Assembly (NCBI RefSeq): GCF_000772045.1
Contig: NZ_CP009754.1
Coordinates: 2,542,001 to 2,606,000 of the forward strand
From: Streptomyces sp. CCM_MD2014
GTDB lineage: Bacteria > Actinomycetota > Actinomycetes > Streptomycetales > Streptomycetaceae
Direction of reading: 5' to 3'
DNA length: 64,000 nt
Shown here one piece after another: positions 1-8,540 of this stretch (position 1 is the first letter of the stretch; every line of letters begins with the position of its first letter). Made by a program: the position numbers and the translations under genes. Under the pieces are notes generated by a model that had not been told where the DNA came from, made no database searches, and worked only from the letters and a program-made list of their open reading frames with translations.

Positions 1-172
1 CGGCGGGAAGCGGGTGGGGGTGGATGAGGTCGAGGCGGAAGCGTCCGAGGAAGAGTTCCTTGGCGAAGCTGGGCTTGCGCCAGTCCTGTTCCCGGGCCGC
101 CTCCGCGACCTGGCGGGCCTCACGTTCGGTGACGGTGGGTCGGGAGGAAGAGGGGGTGGGTGGTGCGGACAT
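1..172 (-). CDS. Acyl-CoA dehydrogenase family protein, N-terminal fragment
   Basis: A reading frame starts at ATG 172 and runs out of the window's left edge, so only 57 codons are visible. An upstream GAGGTGAGCCTC gives a ribosome site at good spacing. The visible protein is a short Ser/Pro/Thr-rich lead followed by a charged stretch containing TEREARQVAEAAREQDW and then KPSFAKELFLGRFRLDLIHP. This resembles the N-terminus of Streptomyces acyl-CoA dehydrogenases, flavoproteins of fatty-acid beta-oxidation; that match is from memory of the family and the catalytic domain is not visible. The gene is divergent from the LacI-type regulator, with 291 bp between the two starts. Confidence 0.6.
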   Translation of the reverse strand, partial: MSAPPTPSSSRPTVTEREARQVAEAAREQDWRKPSFAKELFLGRFRLDLIHPHPLPA

Positions 173-341
173 GAGGCTCACCTCGTCACGATTCGCCCTG
201 CACGAACTGGCGGACGTACGTTACTTGTCGGTGCTACTCGATCGTATGTACCCGATCCCGGGCGACCCGGCCACCCTTCGTGCGGCCGTTCGGCCGATAC
301 TGCGTGGGGAGGGCGGAAGAGAGAAACGCGGGAAAGGAGCC

Positions 342-359
342 TGTCGAAGCGCTTCGACA
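342..359. promoter_or_regulatory. LacI-type operator 1 (perfect palindrome)
   Basis: The 18-bp sequence TGTCGAAGCGCTTCGACA is a perfect palindrome with a central CG step, as expected of a LacI/GalR-family operator. It lies 105 bp upstream of the regulator start. The same core recurs at 431-447, 10316-10333 and 10508-10525, so autoregulation plus control of the divergent sugar genes is likely. Confidence 0.8.
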
Positions 360-430
360 CGCTATGGACAGCCATCCTCGCTGCGGCTACTGTCGAACCA
401 CCCTCACCTACACCCATTGGTCCCGCGCGC

Positions 431-447
431 TGTCGAAGCGCTTCACA
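431..447. promoter_or_regulatory. LacI-type operator 2 (imperfect)
   Basis: TGTCGAAGCGCTTCACA keeps the palindromic core GAAGCGCTTC, but its right flank lacks the G that follows in operator 1. It ends 16 bp before the regulator's ATG, so a bound repressor would block transcription or early elongation of its own gene. Confidence 0.65.
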
Positions 448-463
448 TAGCTTGGAGAGCTGG

Positions 464-1477
464 ATGGTCACCCTCGCCGAGGTCGCCAAGCACGCCGGAG
501 TCTCGGCCAGTACGGTGAGCTATGTCCTCAGCGGCAAGCGGTCCATCTCCACCACCACCCGGCAGCGGGTCGAGGAGAGCATCCGGAAGCTCGGCTACCA
601 CCCCAACGCGGGCGCCCGCGCCCTGGCCAGCAGCAGGTCCAACATCATCGCCCTCATGATCCCGCTGCGCACCGACATGTACGTGCCGGTGATGATGGAG
701 ATCGCCATCGCGGTCGCGGCCGGCGCGCGCACCCACGGGTACGACATCCTGCTGCTCACCGGCGAGGAGGGCCCCGACGCGGTGCGCCGCGTCACCGGCA
801 GCGGTCTCGCCGACGCGATGATCCTCATGGACGTCGAACTGGACGACGAGCGGCTCCCGCTGCTGCGCGGCACCCACCAGCCGTCCGTGCTGATCGGGCT
901 CCCCGCCGACACCGAGGGCCTCACCTGCGTCGACCTCGATTTCCGGGCGACCGGCGCGCTGTGCGTGGAGCATCTCGCGCGGCTGGGGCACCGCGACATC
1001 GCCGTCATCGGCGAGGCCGCCGCCGTCTACGAACGGCACACCGGCTTCGCCGAGCGCACCCTCGACGGTCTGCGCACCCGTGCGCGGGAGCTGGAACTGC
1101 GGCTGCTGCACCGGCCCTGCGAGGGCGGGTACGACGCGATGGCCGTGACGCTGGCCCGCATCTTCGACGAACGCCCCGGCACCACGGGCTTCGTCGTCCA
1201 GAACGAGTCGGCGGTGGAGCCGCTGCTCGCCCTGTTGCGCCAGCAGGGCCGGGCGGTGCCGGAGGACGTGTCGGTGGTCGCGGTCTGCCCCGAGGAGGTC
1301 GCCACCCAGGCCTCCGTGCGGCTCACCTCGGTCTCGGTGCCCGCGCAGGAGATGGGCCGGCGGGCCGTGGAGCAACTGGTCGCCAAGCTCGACGGCCGCG
1401 GGAGCGACGAGGTCGTGCTGCTCGCGCCGGAGCTGACCGTCCGGGCCAGCTCCGGACCGGCGCCCGTCCGGCCGTAG
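464..1477 (+). CDS. LacI/GalR-family transcriptional repressor
   Basis: A 337-aa protein. Residues 1-50 form a LacI helix-turn-helix (MVTLAEVAKHAGVSASTVSY, with the hinge around KLGYHPNAGARAL), followed by a periplasmic-binding-protein-like sensor domain. The frame stays open upstream, but the residues before ATG 464 are low-complexity and the HTH begins exactly at this Met, so I start here. Two palindromic operators lie just upstream and two more sit between the binding-protein gene and GH3, so this is very likely the local regulator, releasing DNA when an oligosaccharide or sugar binds. The exact effector is not readable from the sequence. Confidence 0.9.
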   Translation: MVTLAEVAKHAGVSASTVSYVLSGKRSISTTTRQRVEESIRKLGYHPNAGARALASSRSNIIALMIPLRTDMYVPVMMEIAIAVAAGARTHGYDILLLTGEEGPDAVRRVTGSGLADAMILMDVELDDERLPLLRGTHQPSVLIGLPADTEGLTCVDLDFRATGALCVEHLARLGHRDIAVIGEAAAVYERHTGFAERTLDGLRTRARELELRLLHRPCEGGYDAMAVTLARIFDERPGTTGFVVQNESAVEPLLALLRQQGRAVPEDVSVVAVCPEEVATQASVRLTSVSVPAQEMGRRAVEQLVAKLDGRGSDEVVLLAPELTVRASSGPAPVRP

Positions 1478-1498
1478 CGCCCTGCCGGCCCCGGAGGT

Positions 1499-1529
1499 CC
1501 GCCCGCGCACCACGACGGTGCGCGGGCGG
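1499..1529. terminator. Bidirectional hairpin terminator
   Basis: A perfect 13-bp stem (CCGCCCGCGCACC at 1499-1511 pairing with 1517-1529) with a 5-nt loop lies between the convergent regulator and GH12 stops. It can end both transcripts. Confidence 0.75.
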
Positions 1530-1535
1530 TCCCGC

Positions 1536-2258
1536 TCAGCCGCCGCTGACCGTCAGGCGGTCGGTGCGGAAGTCCAGTCCGCCGGCGGACGAGGTGATCT
1601 CGTAGCCGAACTGCACGTCTCCGATGGTCTCGTCGCCCATCCAGCCCTTGGTGTCCTTGATCCACTTCAGGATCGGAAGGATGTTCACCGTGCCCGAGTC
1701 CGAGTCCGAGGTGCGCAGGAACGAGAAGACCTCGTTGGCGCCGTTGTCCCCCTTGTAGACGTTCCAGGTGTGGCCGCCGAGGCTGACGGTGCCCTGCGAG
1801 GTGCCGAGGGGGCCGACGGCTCCGTGGTGGTTGACCCAGAGCATGATCTCGTAGTCGTAGTCCGTGTCCCAGATGTCGTACGACGTGTTGTAGGCGCCGG
1901 ACGACGGGACGGTGACGTCGTAGCTGCTGGTGAGCGAGGAGAGGGCGGAGATCGGCTTGTCGATCACCTTCTTGGCGTTCGGGTAGGACTTGATGCCGCC
2001 CGTGTCGGGGTGGTCGGCCCACACTCCCCAGTTGGTGCCGGAGTTGGCCCACACGCACTGGCTGCCGGCGCCGGAGCCCCAGATGTTGTTGTAGAGGGTG
2101 TAGCCGTTCAGGGTGGTGTTGCCCCACTGGTCGCAGGTGTTCCAGACGGCGGCCTGGGCGGGGGCGGAGGCCAGGCCGACGGTGGCGCCGAGCGCGAGGG
2201 CCGGCGCGAGGAGAGCCGTCAGCGTGCGGGTGCGGGTGGTGCGCGTGCGTGGTGCCAT
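1536..2258 (-). CDS. Secreted GH12 endo-beta-glucanase / xyloglucanase-like
   Basis: A 240-aa protein with a 36-residue signal peptide (Arg/Thr-rich n-region, Leu/Ala core, APAQA cleavage site), then a single GH12 jelly-roll domain. The two expected glutamates are visible: the nucleophile in YEIMLWV near residue 137 and the acid/base in GYEITSS near 217. GH12 enzymes cleave beta-1,4-glucan or xyloglucan backbones outside the cell. Its ATG is preceded by GGAAGG. It is the last gene of the operon with GH95 and GH42, 38 bp after GH95. That company of fucosidase- and galactosidase-type enzymes makes a branched substrate such as xyloglucan more likely than plain cellulose, but this is inference. 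Confidence 0.85.
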   Translation of the reverse strand: MAPRTRTTRTRTLTALLAPALALGATVGLASAPAQAAVWNTCDQWGNTTLNGYTLYNNIWGSGAGSQCVWANSGTNWGVWADHPDTGGIKSYPNAKKVIDKPISALSSLTSSYDVTVPSSGAYNTSYDIWDTDYDYEIMLWVNHHGAVGPLGTSQGTVSLGGHTWNVYKGDNGANEVFSFLRTSDSDSGTVNILPILKWIKDTKGWMGDETIGDVQFGYEITSSAGGLDFRTDRLTVSGG

Positions 2259-2296
2259 GGCGTTTCCTTCCATGGGTGGGGGGAGGTGCGCGGGTG

Positions 2297-4537
2297 TTAC
2301 CGCGTCCTGACGCTGATGACGCGGTCCTCCCCGGCGACGAGGTCGAGCGGTTCGGCGCCGGAGGGAGTCCGGAGTTCGATGCGGTGGCTGCGGTGCGGGC
2401 GCAGAACGGCGGTCGCGCTGCCGTCCGGGGCCCAGGTGAGGTCGAGTGACGCCCCGAACCGGGTGCGTACGCCCCTGAGTTCGCCCCGCGGGCAGGAGTC
2501 CGGCAGGGCGGGCAGCAGGACCAGCCGGCCGGGGGCGGACTGCACGAGCATCTCGATGAGCACGGCGGGCAGGGCGTGGGCGGCGTCCGCGTTGTAGACG
2601 TCGCGGTGGGGGTAGTGCGCGCTCATCAGGGAGGCGTGGAAGTAGTCCCCGTCGAGGACTCGTCCCAGGGCGTGGGCGACCCGGGCGCCGTCCCTCAGGC
2701 GGGCCGCGACCAGGGCGTGGTGGAGGTGGCCATGGGCGGAGTCGTTCTCGGCACCGCGCAGTTCGAGGGCACGGAGCGCGGCCTCGGCGAGGTCGGGGGT
2801 GTCGTACGGGTTGATCTCGTCGAGCGGCCAGACGGCGTAGAGGTGGCTGAGGTGGCGGTGGTCGTAGGTGTCCGCCAGGCCGGGCCACGCCCACTCCGCG
2901 AGGGCGCCGTCGGCGTTGACGCGGTGCGGGGGGAGACGGTCGGCGAGGGCGCGCAGGCGGTCGGCGTGCTCGGGCCGGCGGTCGGCGGCGGTCAGCAGGG
3001 CGTGCCGGGCCGCTGAGAGGTCCATGGCCGCGTTGAGGGCGCCCCAGCTCGCGTTCGCGGGGCGGTTCTCGGGCGAGTAGGAGGGGACGACGACCAGGTG
3101 TCCGGCGTCGTCGGTGCGGGTGAGGAAGTCCTCGTAGAAGAGGGCGGCTTCGGCGAGCGCGGCGGTGGTGCGGGGGTCGCGCGTGCCGTAGGTCTCGTCG
3201 TGGTCGACGAGGGGACCCAGCAGCCAGTCGGCGCCCGCGGTCCACAGGTGCAGGGGGTACTCGCGGCTGAAGTGGTACGTGTGGCCGCACTCCCCGTCGG
3301 TGTGGGAGGGGGCGACCGCTCCCCGGGCGCCGAAGATCTCGCGGGCGTTGTCCCGCCAGTGCGGGAGCTGGCGGTGGACCAGGGCGGCGTGGGCCTCGGT
3401 GACCTCGGGGAGGGCCGCTGCGGCGGCGGAGGCGGTCTGGAGGTTGAGGTTGGCGTTGGTGGTGAAGGCGCCGGACCAGGCGGTGTTCCAGTCGCCGGTC
3501 CACAGGCCGGTGAGGCGGGGCGGGAGCAGGCCGCTCGCCGACAGCAGGTGGTAGCGGCCGGCGGCGAAGAGGCGTTCCAGCAGGGCGGTGCTGTGCGGCC
3601 GGGCGAGCAGCTCCGAGCCCGGCAGGGCGCGTTCGGCGGGGTCGGCGGCGAGGTCGAGGGTGACGCGGTCGTAGGCGGTGCGGTGGTGGGTCAGATGCCG
3701 GGCGAGGAGGTCGTCGTACGCGGCGGAGCAGGGCGCCGGGTGCAGGGCCGCGTACGGGGCCACGGGCAGCAGGGCACGCAGGGCGCGGCTCTCGGCGACC
3801 GTGTCCAGCTCGCCGGTGTGGCGGTGCACCCGGGTGAGCAGCAGCACCTCGGTGGCGCCCTCGACGAGGACGCCGGGCGGCACGAGCCTCGTGGTGCCGC
3901 CGGTGACGGCGGCCAGGGTGACGCCGGTGTAGGCGAGGTCGCTGCCGGGGTAGCGGGCGCGCAGGGTCAGCAGGGCGCCCTCGGGCGTGAGGACCGCGCC
4001 GTGGCCGATGCCGAGTCCGGCGGGGGCGCCGGGGAGACGGGGGTCGAGGGACAGGTCGAGGGTGAGGTGCGGGGCGGTGACGTGCTGGACGATCACGTCG
4101 TCGGCGCGGGAGACGAAGACGCGGCTGGTCCAGCCGGCGCGGGTGGCGGTGGTCTCGCCGGTGGTGAAGTCGACGGCGCGGCGGTAGGGAGCGTCCGTGC
4201 CGTCGGGGGACGGTCTGTTCAGGCGGAGCTGGAAGGCCGGGTGGAAAGGGCGTACCCATTGCAGGGGGCGGCCGTCCGAGAAGTCCTCGGCGGCCGCCCG
4301 GTCCCCGGCCAGCAGGCGGTCCTGGAGGGCGGGGAGTCGGGCGGCGAGGGCGGGTGGGCGGCGGTGCTCGTCGTCGCCGCCCGGGCGGACGAGGGTGTGG
4401 TGGGTGACGATCACCCGGTCGGCGTCGGGATCGCCGTGCACGAGGGCGCCGTGGTGGCCGTTGCCGGTCAGGAAGGCGTCCTCCCAGCGGTCGGCGGGCT
4501 CGGGCTCCCAGGTGCCGTGGACGGGGGTGGCGCTCAC
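2297..4537 (-). CDS. GH95-type glycosidase (alpha-L-fucosidase family)
   Basis: A 746-aa protein without a signal peptide, so intracellular. The N-terminal beta domain opens with PADRWEDAFLTGNGHHGALV. The central (alpha/alpha)6 part carries LTGLWTGDWNTAWSGAF and TTNANLNLQ, and a later ENRPANASWGALNAAMDL stretch is typical of GH95. Family members remove alpha-1,2-L-fucose or alpha-L-galactose from glycan side chains. The GTG start overlaps the GH42 stop by 4 bp (GTGA), so translation is coupled. Length matches the family. Fucosidase versus galactosidase cannot be decided here. Confidence 0.8.
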   Translation of the reverse strand: MSATPVHGTWEPEPADRWEDAFLTGNGHHGALVHGDPDADRVIVTHHTLVRPGGDDEHRRPPALAARLPALQDRLLAGDRAAAEDFSDGRPLQWVRPFHPAFQLRLNRPSPDGTDAPYRRAVDFTTGETTATRAGWTSRVFVSRADDVIVQHVTAPHLTLDLSLDPRLPGAPAGLGIGHGAVLTPEGALLTLRARYPGSDLAYTGVTLAAVTGGTTRLVPPGVLVEGATEVLLLTRVHRHTGELDTVAESRALRALLPVAPYAALHPAPCSAAYDDLLARHLTHHRTAYDRVTLDLAADPAERALPGSELLARPHSTALLERLFAAGRYHLLSASGLLPPRLTGLWTGDWNTAWSGAFTTNANLNLQTASAAAAALPEVTEAHAALVHRQLPHWRDNAREIFGARGAVAPSHTDGECGHTYHFSREYPLHLWTAGADWLLGPLVDHDETYGTRDPRTTAALAEAALFYEDFLTRTDDAGHLVVVPSYSPENRPANASWGALNAAMDLSAARHALLTAADRRPEHADRLRALADRLPPHRVNADGALAEWAWPGLADTYDHRHLSHLYAVWPLDEINPYDTPDLAEAALRALELRGAENDSAHGHLHHALVAARLRDGARVAHALGRVLDGDYFHASLMSAHYPHRDVYNADAAHALPAVLIEMLVQSAPGRLVLLPALPDSCPRGELRGVRTRFGASLDLTWAPDGSATAVLRPHRSHRIELRTPSGAEPLDLVAGEDRVISVRTR

Positions 4538-6504
4538 GGTGTCAGCACCGCCGCGCCGTAGCGGCCGAGGGTGATCCGGTCGGTGGCCGTCGTCCCGGTC
4601 AGCAGGTCGTGGTGGGTGCCCGGGAGGTCGACGGTGACCGGCTCACGGCCGTGGTTGAGCAGGAAGAGCAGGTCGCCGCGCAGGACCGCCTCCACGCCGT
4701 CCGGGCGTGCGTCGAGCACCGGCCGGACACCCGCGCCGGCGGCGACGCGGGCCAGCAGGGCGCGCAGCGCGTCCGGCTCGGGGAGCGTGGAGACGTACCA
4801 GGCGCGGCCCTTGCGCAGCACGGCGGGCAGTCCGTCGAGTTCCCCGCCCCTGTACGGCACGGTCTCGTCGGCGGTGCCGTCGGGCTCCAGTTCCTCGGAC
4901 CACAGGGTGCCGCGCAGGCCGCCCTCGCACTCGGCCCGCTCGCCGGGCCGGAGCGGCCACCACTCGTGCAGCGTGCGGATGCCGAACAGCTCGCGCAGCC
5001 GGGCGTCCATGGCGCCGGGCCGTATGCGGTCGTCCTCGTCTGCGACTCCGGTCAGGAAGCCGCAGACGAGGGTGCCGCCGCCGCGCACATACGCGAGGAG
5101 GTTGTCGACGGCCGCGTCGGTGAGCAGGTAGAGCTGCGGGACGACGACGAGGCGGTAGCGGGTCAGGTCGTGGTCGGGGTGGGCGAAGTCGGTGGTGAGA
5201 CCGGCCTGCCAGAGCGCGCGGTGCCAGGCACCGAGGACCTCCGGGTAGTCGACCTCGCGGGAGGGCCGGGCCTCCTGGTCGCCGGCCCACCAGGAGTGCC
5301 AGTCGTGCAGCACGGCGACGTCCGCGACGACCGGGCTGCCGGTGACGTGCGGCGCGATCCGGGCCAGGTCGGCGCCGAGCTCCTTCACCTCCTGGTACGT
5401 ACGTCCCCGCTCACCGGCGTGGGAGACCATCCCGGAGTGGAACTTCTCCGCGCCCTGCCGGGACTGCCGCCACTGGAAGCAGCAGACGGCGTCGGCACCG
5501 CGGGCCACCGCCTGCAGCGACCAGAGGCGATGGAGCCCGCGCGGCTTGGGGTGGTTCACGCCACGCCAGTTGACGGCTCCGGCCGCCTGTTCCATGAGCA
5601 TCCACGGGCCGCACGCCTGGGAGCGGGTCATGTCCTGGACGAGGGCGCCGTGCTGGGCGCCGGACGGGTCGCGCGGGTCGGGGTAGAGGTCGACGGAGAC
5701 GACGTCCTCCTCCTCGGCCCAGCGCCAGGCGTCCTGTCCCGCCCACAGCGGCATGAAGTTGGTGGTGACCGGCAGGTGCGGGGTGTGGCGGCGGACGATG
5801 TCGCGCTCGGCGGTGAAGCACTCCAGGAGCATGTCGGAGGTGAAGCGCCTGAAGTCGAGGACCTGCGCCGGGTTCTTGAGGTAGTGGGTGCGGCGGGCCG
5901 GCAGGATCTCCGCCCAGTCGCCGTACCCCTGGCTCCAGAAGGCGGTGCCCCAGGCGGTGTTGAGGGCGTCGAGGGTGCCGTAGCGGCCCCGCAGCCAGCG
6001 GCGGAACCGGGTGGCGGCCTCGTCGCCGTGGTCGTAGGTGCAGTACTCGTTGTTGATGTGCCACATGGTGAGGGCCGGGTGGTCGGCGTAGCGCGCGGCC
6101 AGGGCCTCGGTGATGGCGGCGGCGTGGCGGCGGTAGACGGTGCTGGAGTGCGAGAAGTGCTGCCGGCCGCCCCACCACTCGGTGCGGCCGTCCTCGTCGC
6201 GGGCCAGGGTGTCGGGGTGCAGGTGCCCCAGCCACGGCGGGGGCGAAGCGGTGGGGGTGGCGAGGACGACGCCGACGCCGGCCTCGTGCATCAGGTCCAT
6301 GAGGCGGTCGAGCCAGGTGAAGTCGTGGACGCCGGGGCGCGGTTCGAGCCTGGACCAGGAGAAGACGCCGAGGGTGACGGAGTTGACGCCGGCGGCCTTC
6401 ATCAGGCGGACGTCCTCGGACCAGGTCTCCTCGGGCCACTGCTCGGGGTTGTAGTCGCCGCCGTAGAGGATGCGGCCCCGGGTGGCGTCGGACAGGTGCG
6501 GCAT
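4534..6504 (-). CDS. GH42 beta-galactosidase
   Basis: A 656-aa cytoplasmic enzyme. The GH42 opening (ILYGGDYNPEQWP near residue 12) is followed by the acid/base motif WHINNEY near residue 151 and the nucleophile region WMLMEQAAGAVNW near residue 302. A Cys-free trimerisation-type domain and a C-terminal beta domain follow. Family members hydrolyse terminal beta-galactose from imported oligosaccharides. The ATG overlaps the permease stop as TGATG and the end overlaps GH95 as GTGA, so the enzyme is made with the importer. In xyloglucan it would take galactose off after fucose removal by GH95; this order is inference. Confidence 0.9.
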   Translation of the reverse strand: MPHLSDATRGRILYGGDYNPEQWPEETWSEDVRLMKAAGVNSVTLGVFSWSRLEPRPGVHDFTWLDRLMDLMHEAGVGVVLATPTASPPPWLGHLHPDTLARDEDGRTEWWGGRQHFSHSSTVYRRHAAAITEALAARYADHPALTMWHINNEYCTYDHGDEAATRFRRWLRGRYGTLDALNTAWGTAFWSQGYGDWAEILPARRTHYLKNPAQVLDFRRFTSDMLLECFTAERDIVRRHTPHLPVTTNFMPLWAGQDAWRWAEEEDVVSVDLYPDPRDPSGAQHGALVQDMTRSQACGPWMLMEQAAGAVNWRGVNHPKPRGLHRLWSLQAVARGADAVCCFQWRQSRQGAEKFHSGMVSHAGERGRTYQEVKELGADLARIAPHVTGSPVVADVAVLHDWHSWWAGDQEARPSREVDYPEVLGAWHRALWQAGLTTDFAHPDHDLTRYRLVVVPQLYLLTDAAVDNLLAYVRGGGTLVCGFLTGVADEDDRIRPGAMDARLRELFGIRTLHEWWPLRPGERAECEGGLRGTLWSEELEPDGTADETVPYRGGELDGLPAVLRKGRAWYVSTLPEPDALRALLARVAAGAGVRPVLDARPDGVEAVLRGDLLFLLNHGREPVTVDLPGTHHDLLTGTTATDRITLGRYGAAVLTP

Positions 6505-7478
6505 CAGCCCTTCACCGCCCCGGTGAGCATGCCCTTCTTGAAGTGGCGCTGGACGAAGGGCGACAGGACGGCGACCGGCAGCAGGGCCATCACCATGACG
6601 GCCATCTGCACGGCGAGTCCGGACAGCTCACCGGTCTTGATGGCCTGTCCCAGACCGACCGGCGCCTCCTGCTTCTGCACCAGCTGGATCATGACGTTCT
6701 GCAGGGGCAGCATGTCCTGGTCGTTGAGGTACAGGGAGGCGTTGAACCAGGCGCTCCAGTAGCCCACGGCGTAGAACAGGGTGATCACCGCGACGACCGC
6801 GCGGGACAGCGGCAGCACGATCTGCCACAGGATGCGCAGGTCGCCGGCGCCGTCGATGCGGGCGCTGTCGATCAGTTCCTGGGAGATGCCCATGAAGAAG
6901 CCGCGCAGCACCAGGATGTTGAAGACGCTGATCGCGCTCGGCAGGATCAGCGCGAGGTAGCTGTCGGTGAGGCCGAGGGACTGCACCAGCAGGTAGGTGG
7001 GAATCAGGCCCGCGCTGAAGAACATGGTGGCGAGCAGCACCATGAGGATCCAGCGGTGGCCCAGCGAGCCGCTGCGCGAGAGTCCGTAGGCGCACAGCAC
7101 GGACACCGCCATGGAGAACAGGGTGCCGACGAGGGTGATGCCGATGCTGACGAGCGCGGCGCGGGTGACCTGGCCGCCGCTGAGCAGTTCCTGGTAGGCG
7201 ACGAACGTGAGGTCCTTGGGGATCATCACCAGGCCGCCGGCCTCGTCGATGGTCTTGCGGGTGGACAGGCTGGTGACGATCACGATCCACAGCGGGAAGA
7301 GGATGCCCAGGCAGGCCAGGAGCAGCACGAGCCCCTTGCCGGCGAGTCCGGCGCGGCTGGGCTTCTCCTCCCACACGGGGCGGGGCGGGGCCGCCCACCG
7401 GCGGGGCTGGCGCGCCGGCTCGCCGGCCGCGGGTGCCGTCGCCTCTCCTACGGCGGTCGCTTCGGGTACGGCGGTCAC
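6504..7478 (-). CDS. CUT1 carbohydrate ABC transporter permease (LplC/MalG-like)
   Basis: A 324-aa inner-membrane permease. A proline-rich cytoplasmic N-terminus (about 45 residues) precedes six hydrophobic helices. The inner-membrane-component loop that docks the ATPase (ELIDSARIDGAGDLRILWQI) lies near residue 210, and the C-terminus has the usual QRHFKKGMLTGAVKG. The GTG start overlaps the upstream permease stop by 4 bp. It pairs with the next permease as the import channel for oligosaccharides delivered by the lipoprotein. No ATPase is encoded in the locus. Confidence 0.9.
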   Translation of the reverse strand: MTAVPEATAVGEATAPAAGEPARQPRRWAAPPRPVWEEKPSRAGLAGKGLVLLLACLGILFPLWIVIVTSLSTRKTIDEAGGLVMIPKDLTFVAYQELLSGGQVTRAALVSIGITLVGTLFSMAVSVLCAYGLSRSGSLGHRWILMVLLATMFFSAGLIPTYLLVQSLGLTDSYLALILPSAISVFNILVLRGFFMGISQELIDSARIDGAGDLRILWQIVLPLSRAVVAVITLFYAVGYWSAWFNASLYLNDQDMLPLQNVMIQLVQKQEAPVGLGQAIKTGELSGLAVQMAVMVMALLPVAVLSPFVQRHFKKGMLTGAVKG

Positions 7479-8512
7479 TTCTTGTACACCCCCTGCTCGC
7501 CCATGAGGTGGGCCACCTTGTTGGCCGCCAGGACCAGGCCGAGGCTGATGACGCCCTTGACGAGACCGGCGGCGGCCGCGTAGCCGAAGTCCTGGTTGCG
7601 TACGCCGTTCCACCACACGAAGGTGTCCAGGACCTCCGCTGCGCCGGGTCCCACGGCGCCGCGTTGCAGGAGGATCTGTTCGAACCCGACGGTGAGGGCG
7701 TCGCCGACGCGGAGCACGAGGAGCAGGGCGACGACCGGCCGCAGGGCGGGCAGGGTGACGTGCCACATGCGGCGCCAGCGGTTCGCGCCGTCCATCGCCG
7801 CCGCCTCGTACAGGTCGGGGCTGACCGAGGCGAGGGCGGCGAGGAAGACGATGATCCCCCAGCCGGCGTCCTTCCACACGCTCTGCGCGGTGATCAGGAA
7901 CTTGAAGGTCTCGGGGTCGGTCATGATGTCGAGCCCGTCGTACCCGTGCTGCCGCAGCAGCTGGGAGAGGAGCCCGGCACCGCCGAGGAGCTGCTGGAAG
8001 ACGGCGACGACCAGCACCCACGAGAAGAAGTGCGGCAGATAGAGGATGGCCTGCGAGATCGCCCGGACCCGGGGCCTGACCACGCTGTTGATGAGCAGCG
8101 CGAGCAGGATGGGGACGGGGAAGTACAGCAGGAGCTGGAGGACGAAGAGCACGAGGGTGTTCTGGACCGCGTTCCAGAAGGCGGAGTCCTCGAAGATCCG
8201 CTGGAAGTTCTCCAGGCCCACCCACGGGCTGTGCAGGATGGAGACGACGCCGTTGTCACTGAGGTAGGGGTCGTACTCCTGGAAGGCGACGACGTTGCCG
8301 AGGATCGGCACGTAGTTGAAGACCAGGAGCAGTACGACGGCCGGCAGGGTCATCAGCAGCAGGACGCGGTCGCGGCGGAACCTCAGCCGCAGGCTGAGGT
8401 TGCCGGTGGGCGGCCTGTCGGGAGTCCCGGTGTCGCCGCCGTTCGCCTTCGGAGGGTTCTTCTTGCCTTCTTCGGCCTCGGTGTCGGTCCGAGGCACCGT
8501 GCTGTGGGACAC
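7475..8512 (-). CDS. CUT1 carbohydrate ABC transporter permease (LplB/MalF-like)
   Basis: A 345-aa permease with a hydrophilic N-terminus of about 45 residues and six membrane helices starting at VLLLMTLPAVVLLLVFNYVP. The ATPase-docking loop (DLYEAAAMDGANRWRRMWHV) is clear near residue 240. The GTG start is preceded by AAGGAG. It resembles the LplB subgroup used for complex polysaccharide fragments and lies 28 bp downstream of the binding-protein gene in the same operon. Confidence 0.9.
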   Translation of the reverse strand: MSHSTVPRTDTEAEEGKKNPPKANGGDTGTPDRPPTGNLSLRLRFRRDRVLLLMTLPAVVLLLVFNYVPILGNVVAFQEYDPYLSDNGVVSILHSPWVGLENFQRIFEDSAFWNAVQNTLVLFVLQLLLYFPVPILLALLINSVVRPRVRAISQAILYLPHFFSWVLVVAVFQQLLGGAGLLSQLLRQHGYDGLDIMTDPETFKFLITAQSVWKDAGWGIIVFLAALASVSPDLYEAAAMDGANRWRRMWHVTLPALRPVVALLLVLRVGDALTVGFEQILLQRGAVGPGAAEVLDTFVWWNGVRNQDFGYAAAAGLVKGVISLGLVLAANKVAHLMGEQGVYKK

Positions 8513-8540
8513 GGCGGGTTCTCCTTGCCTCGGTACCTGG

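Noticed and set aside
14..463. A 150-codon N-terminal extension of the LacI-type regulator
   Set aside because: It runs over the acyl-CoA dehydrogenase start and two operators, and the HTH domain begins exactly at Met 464.
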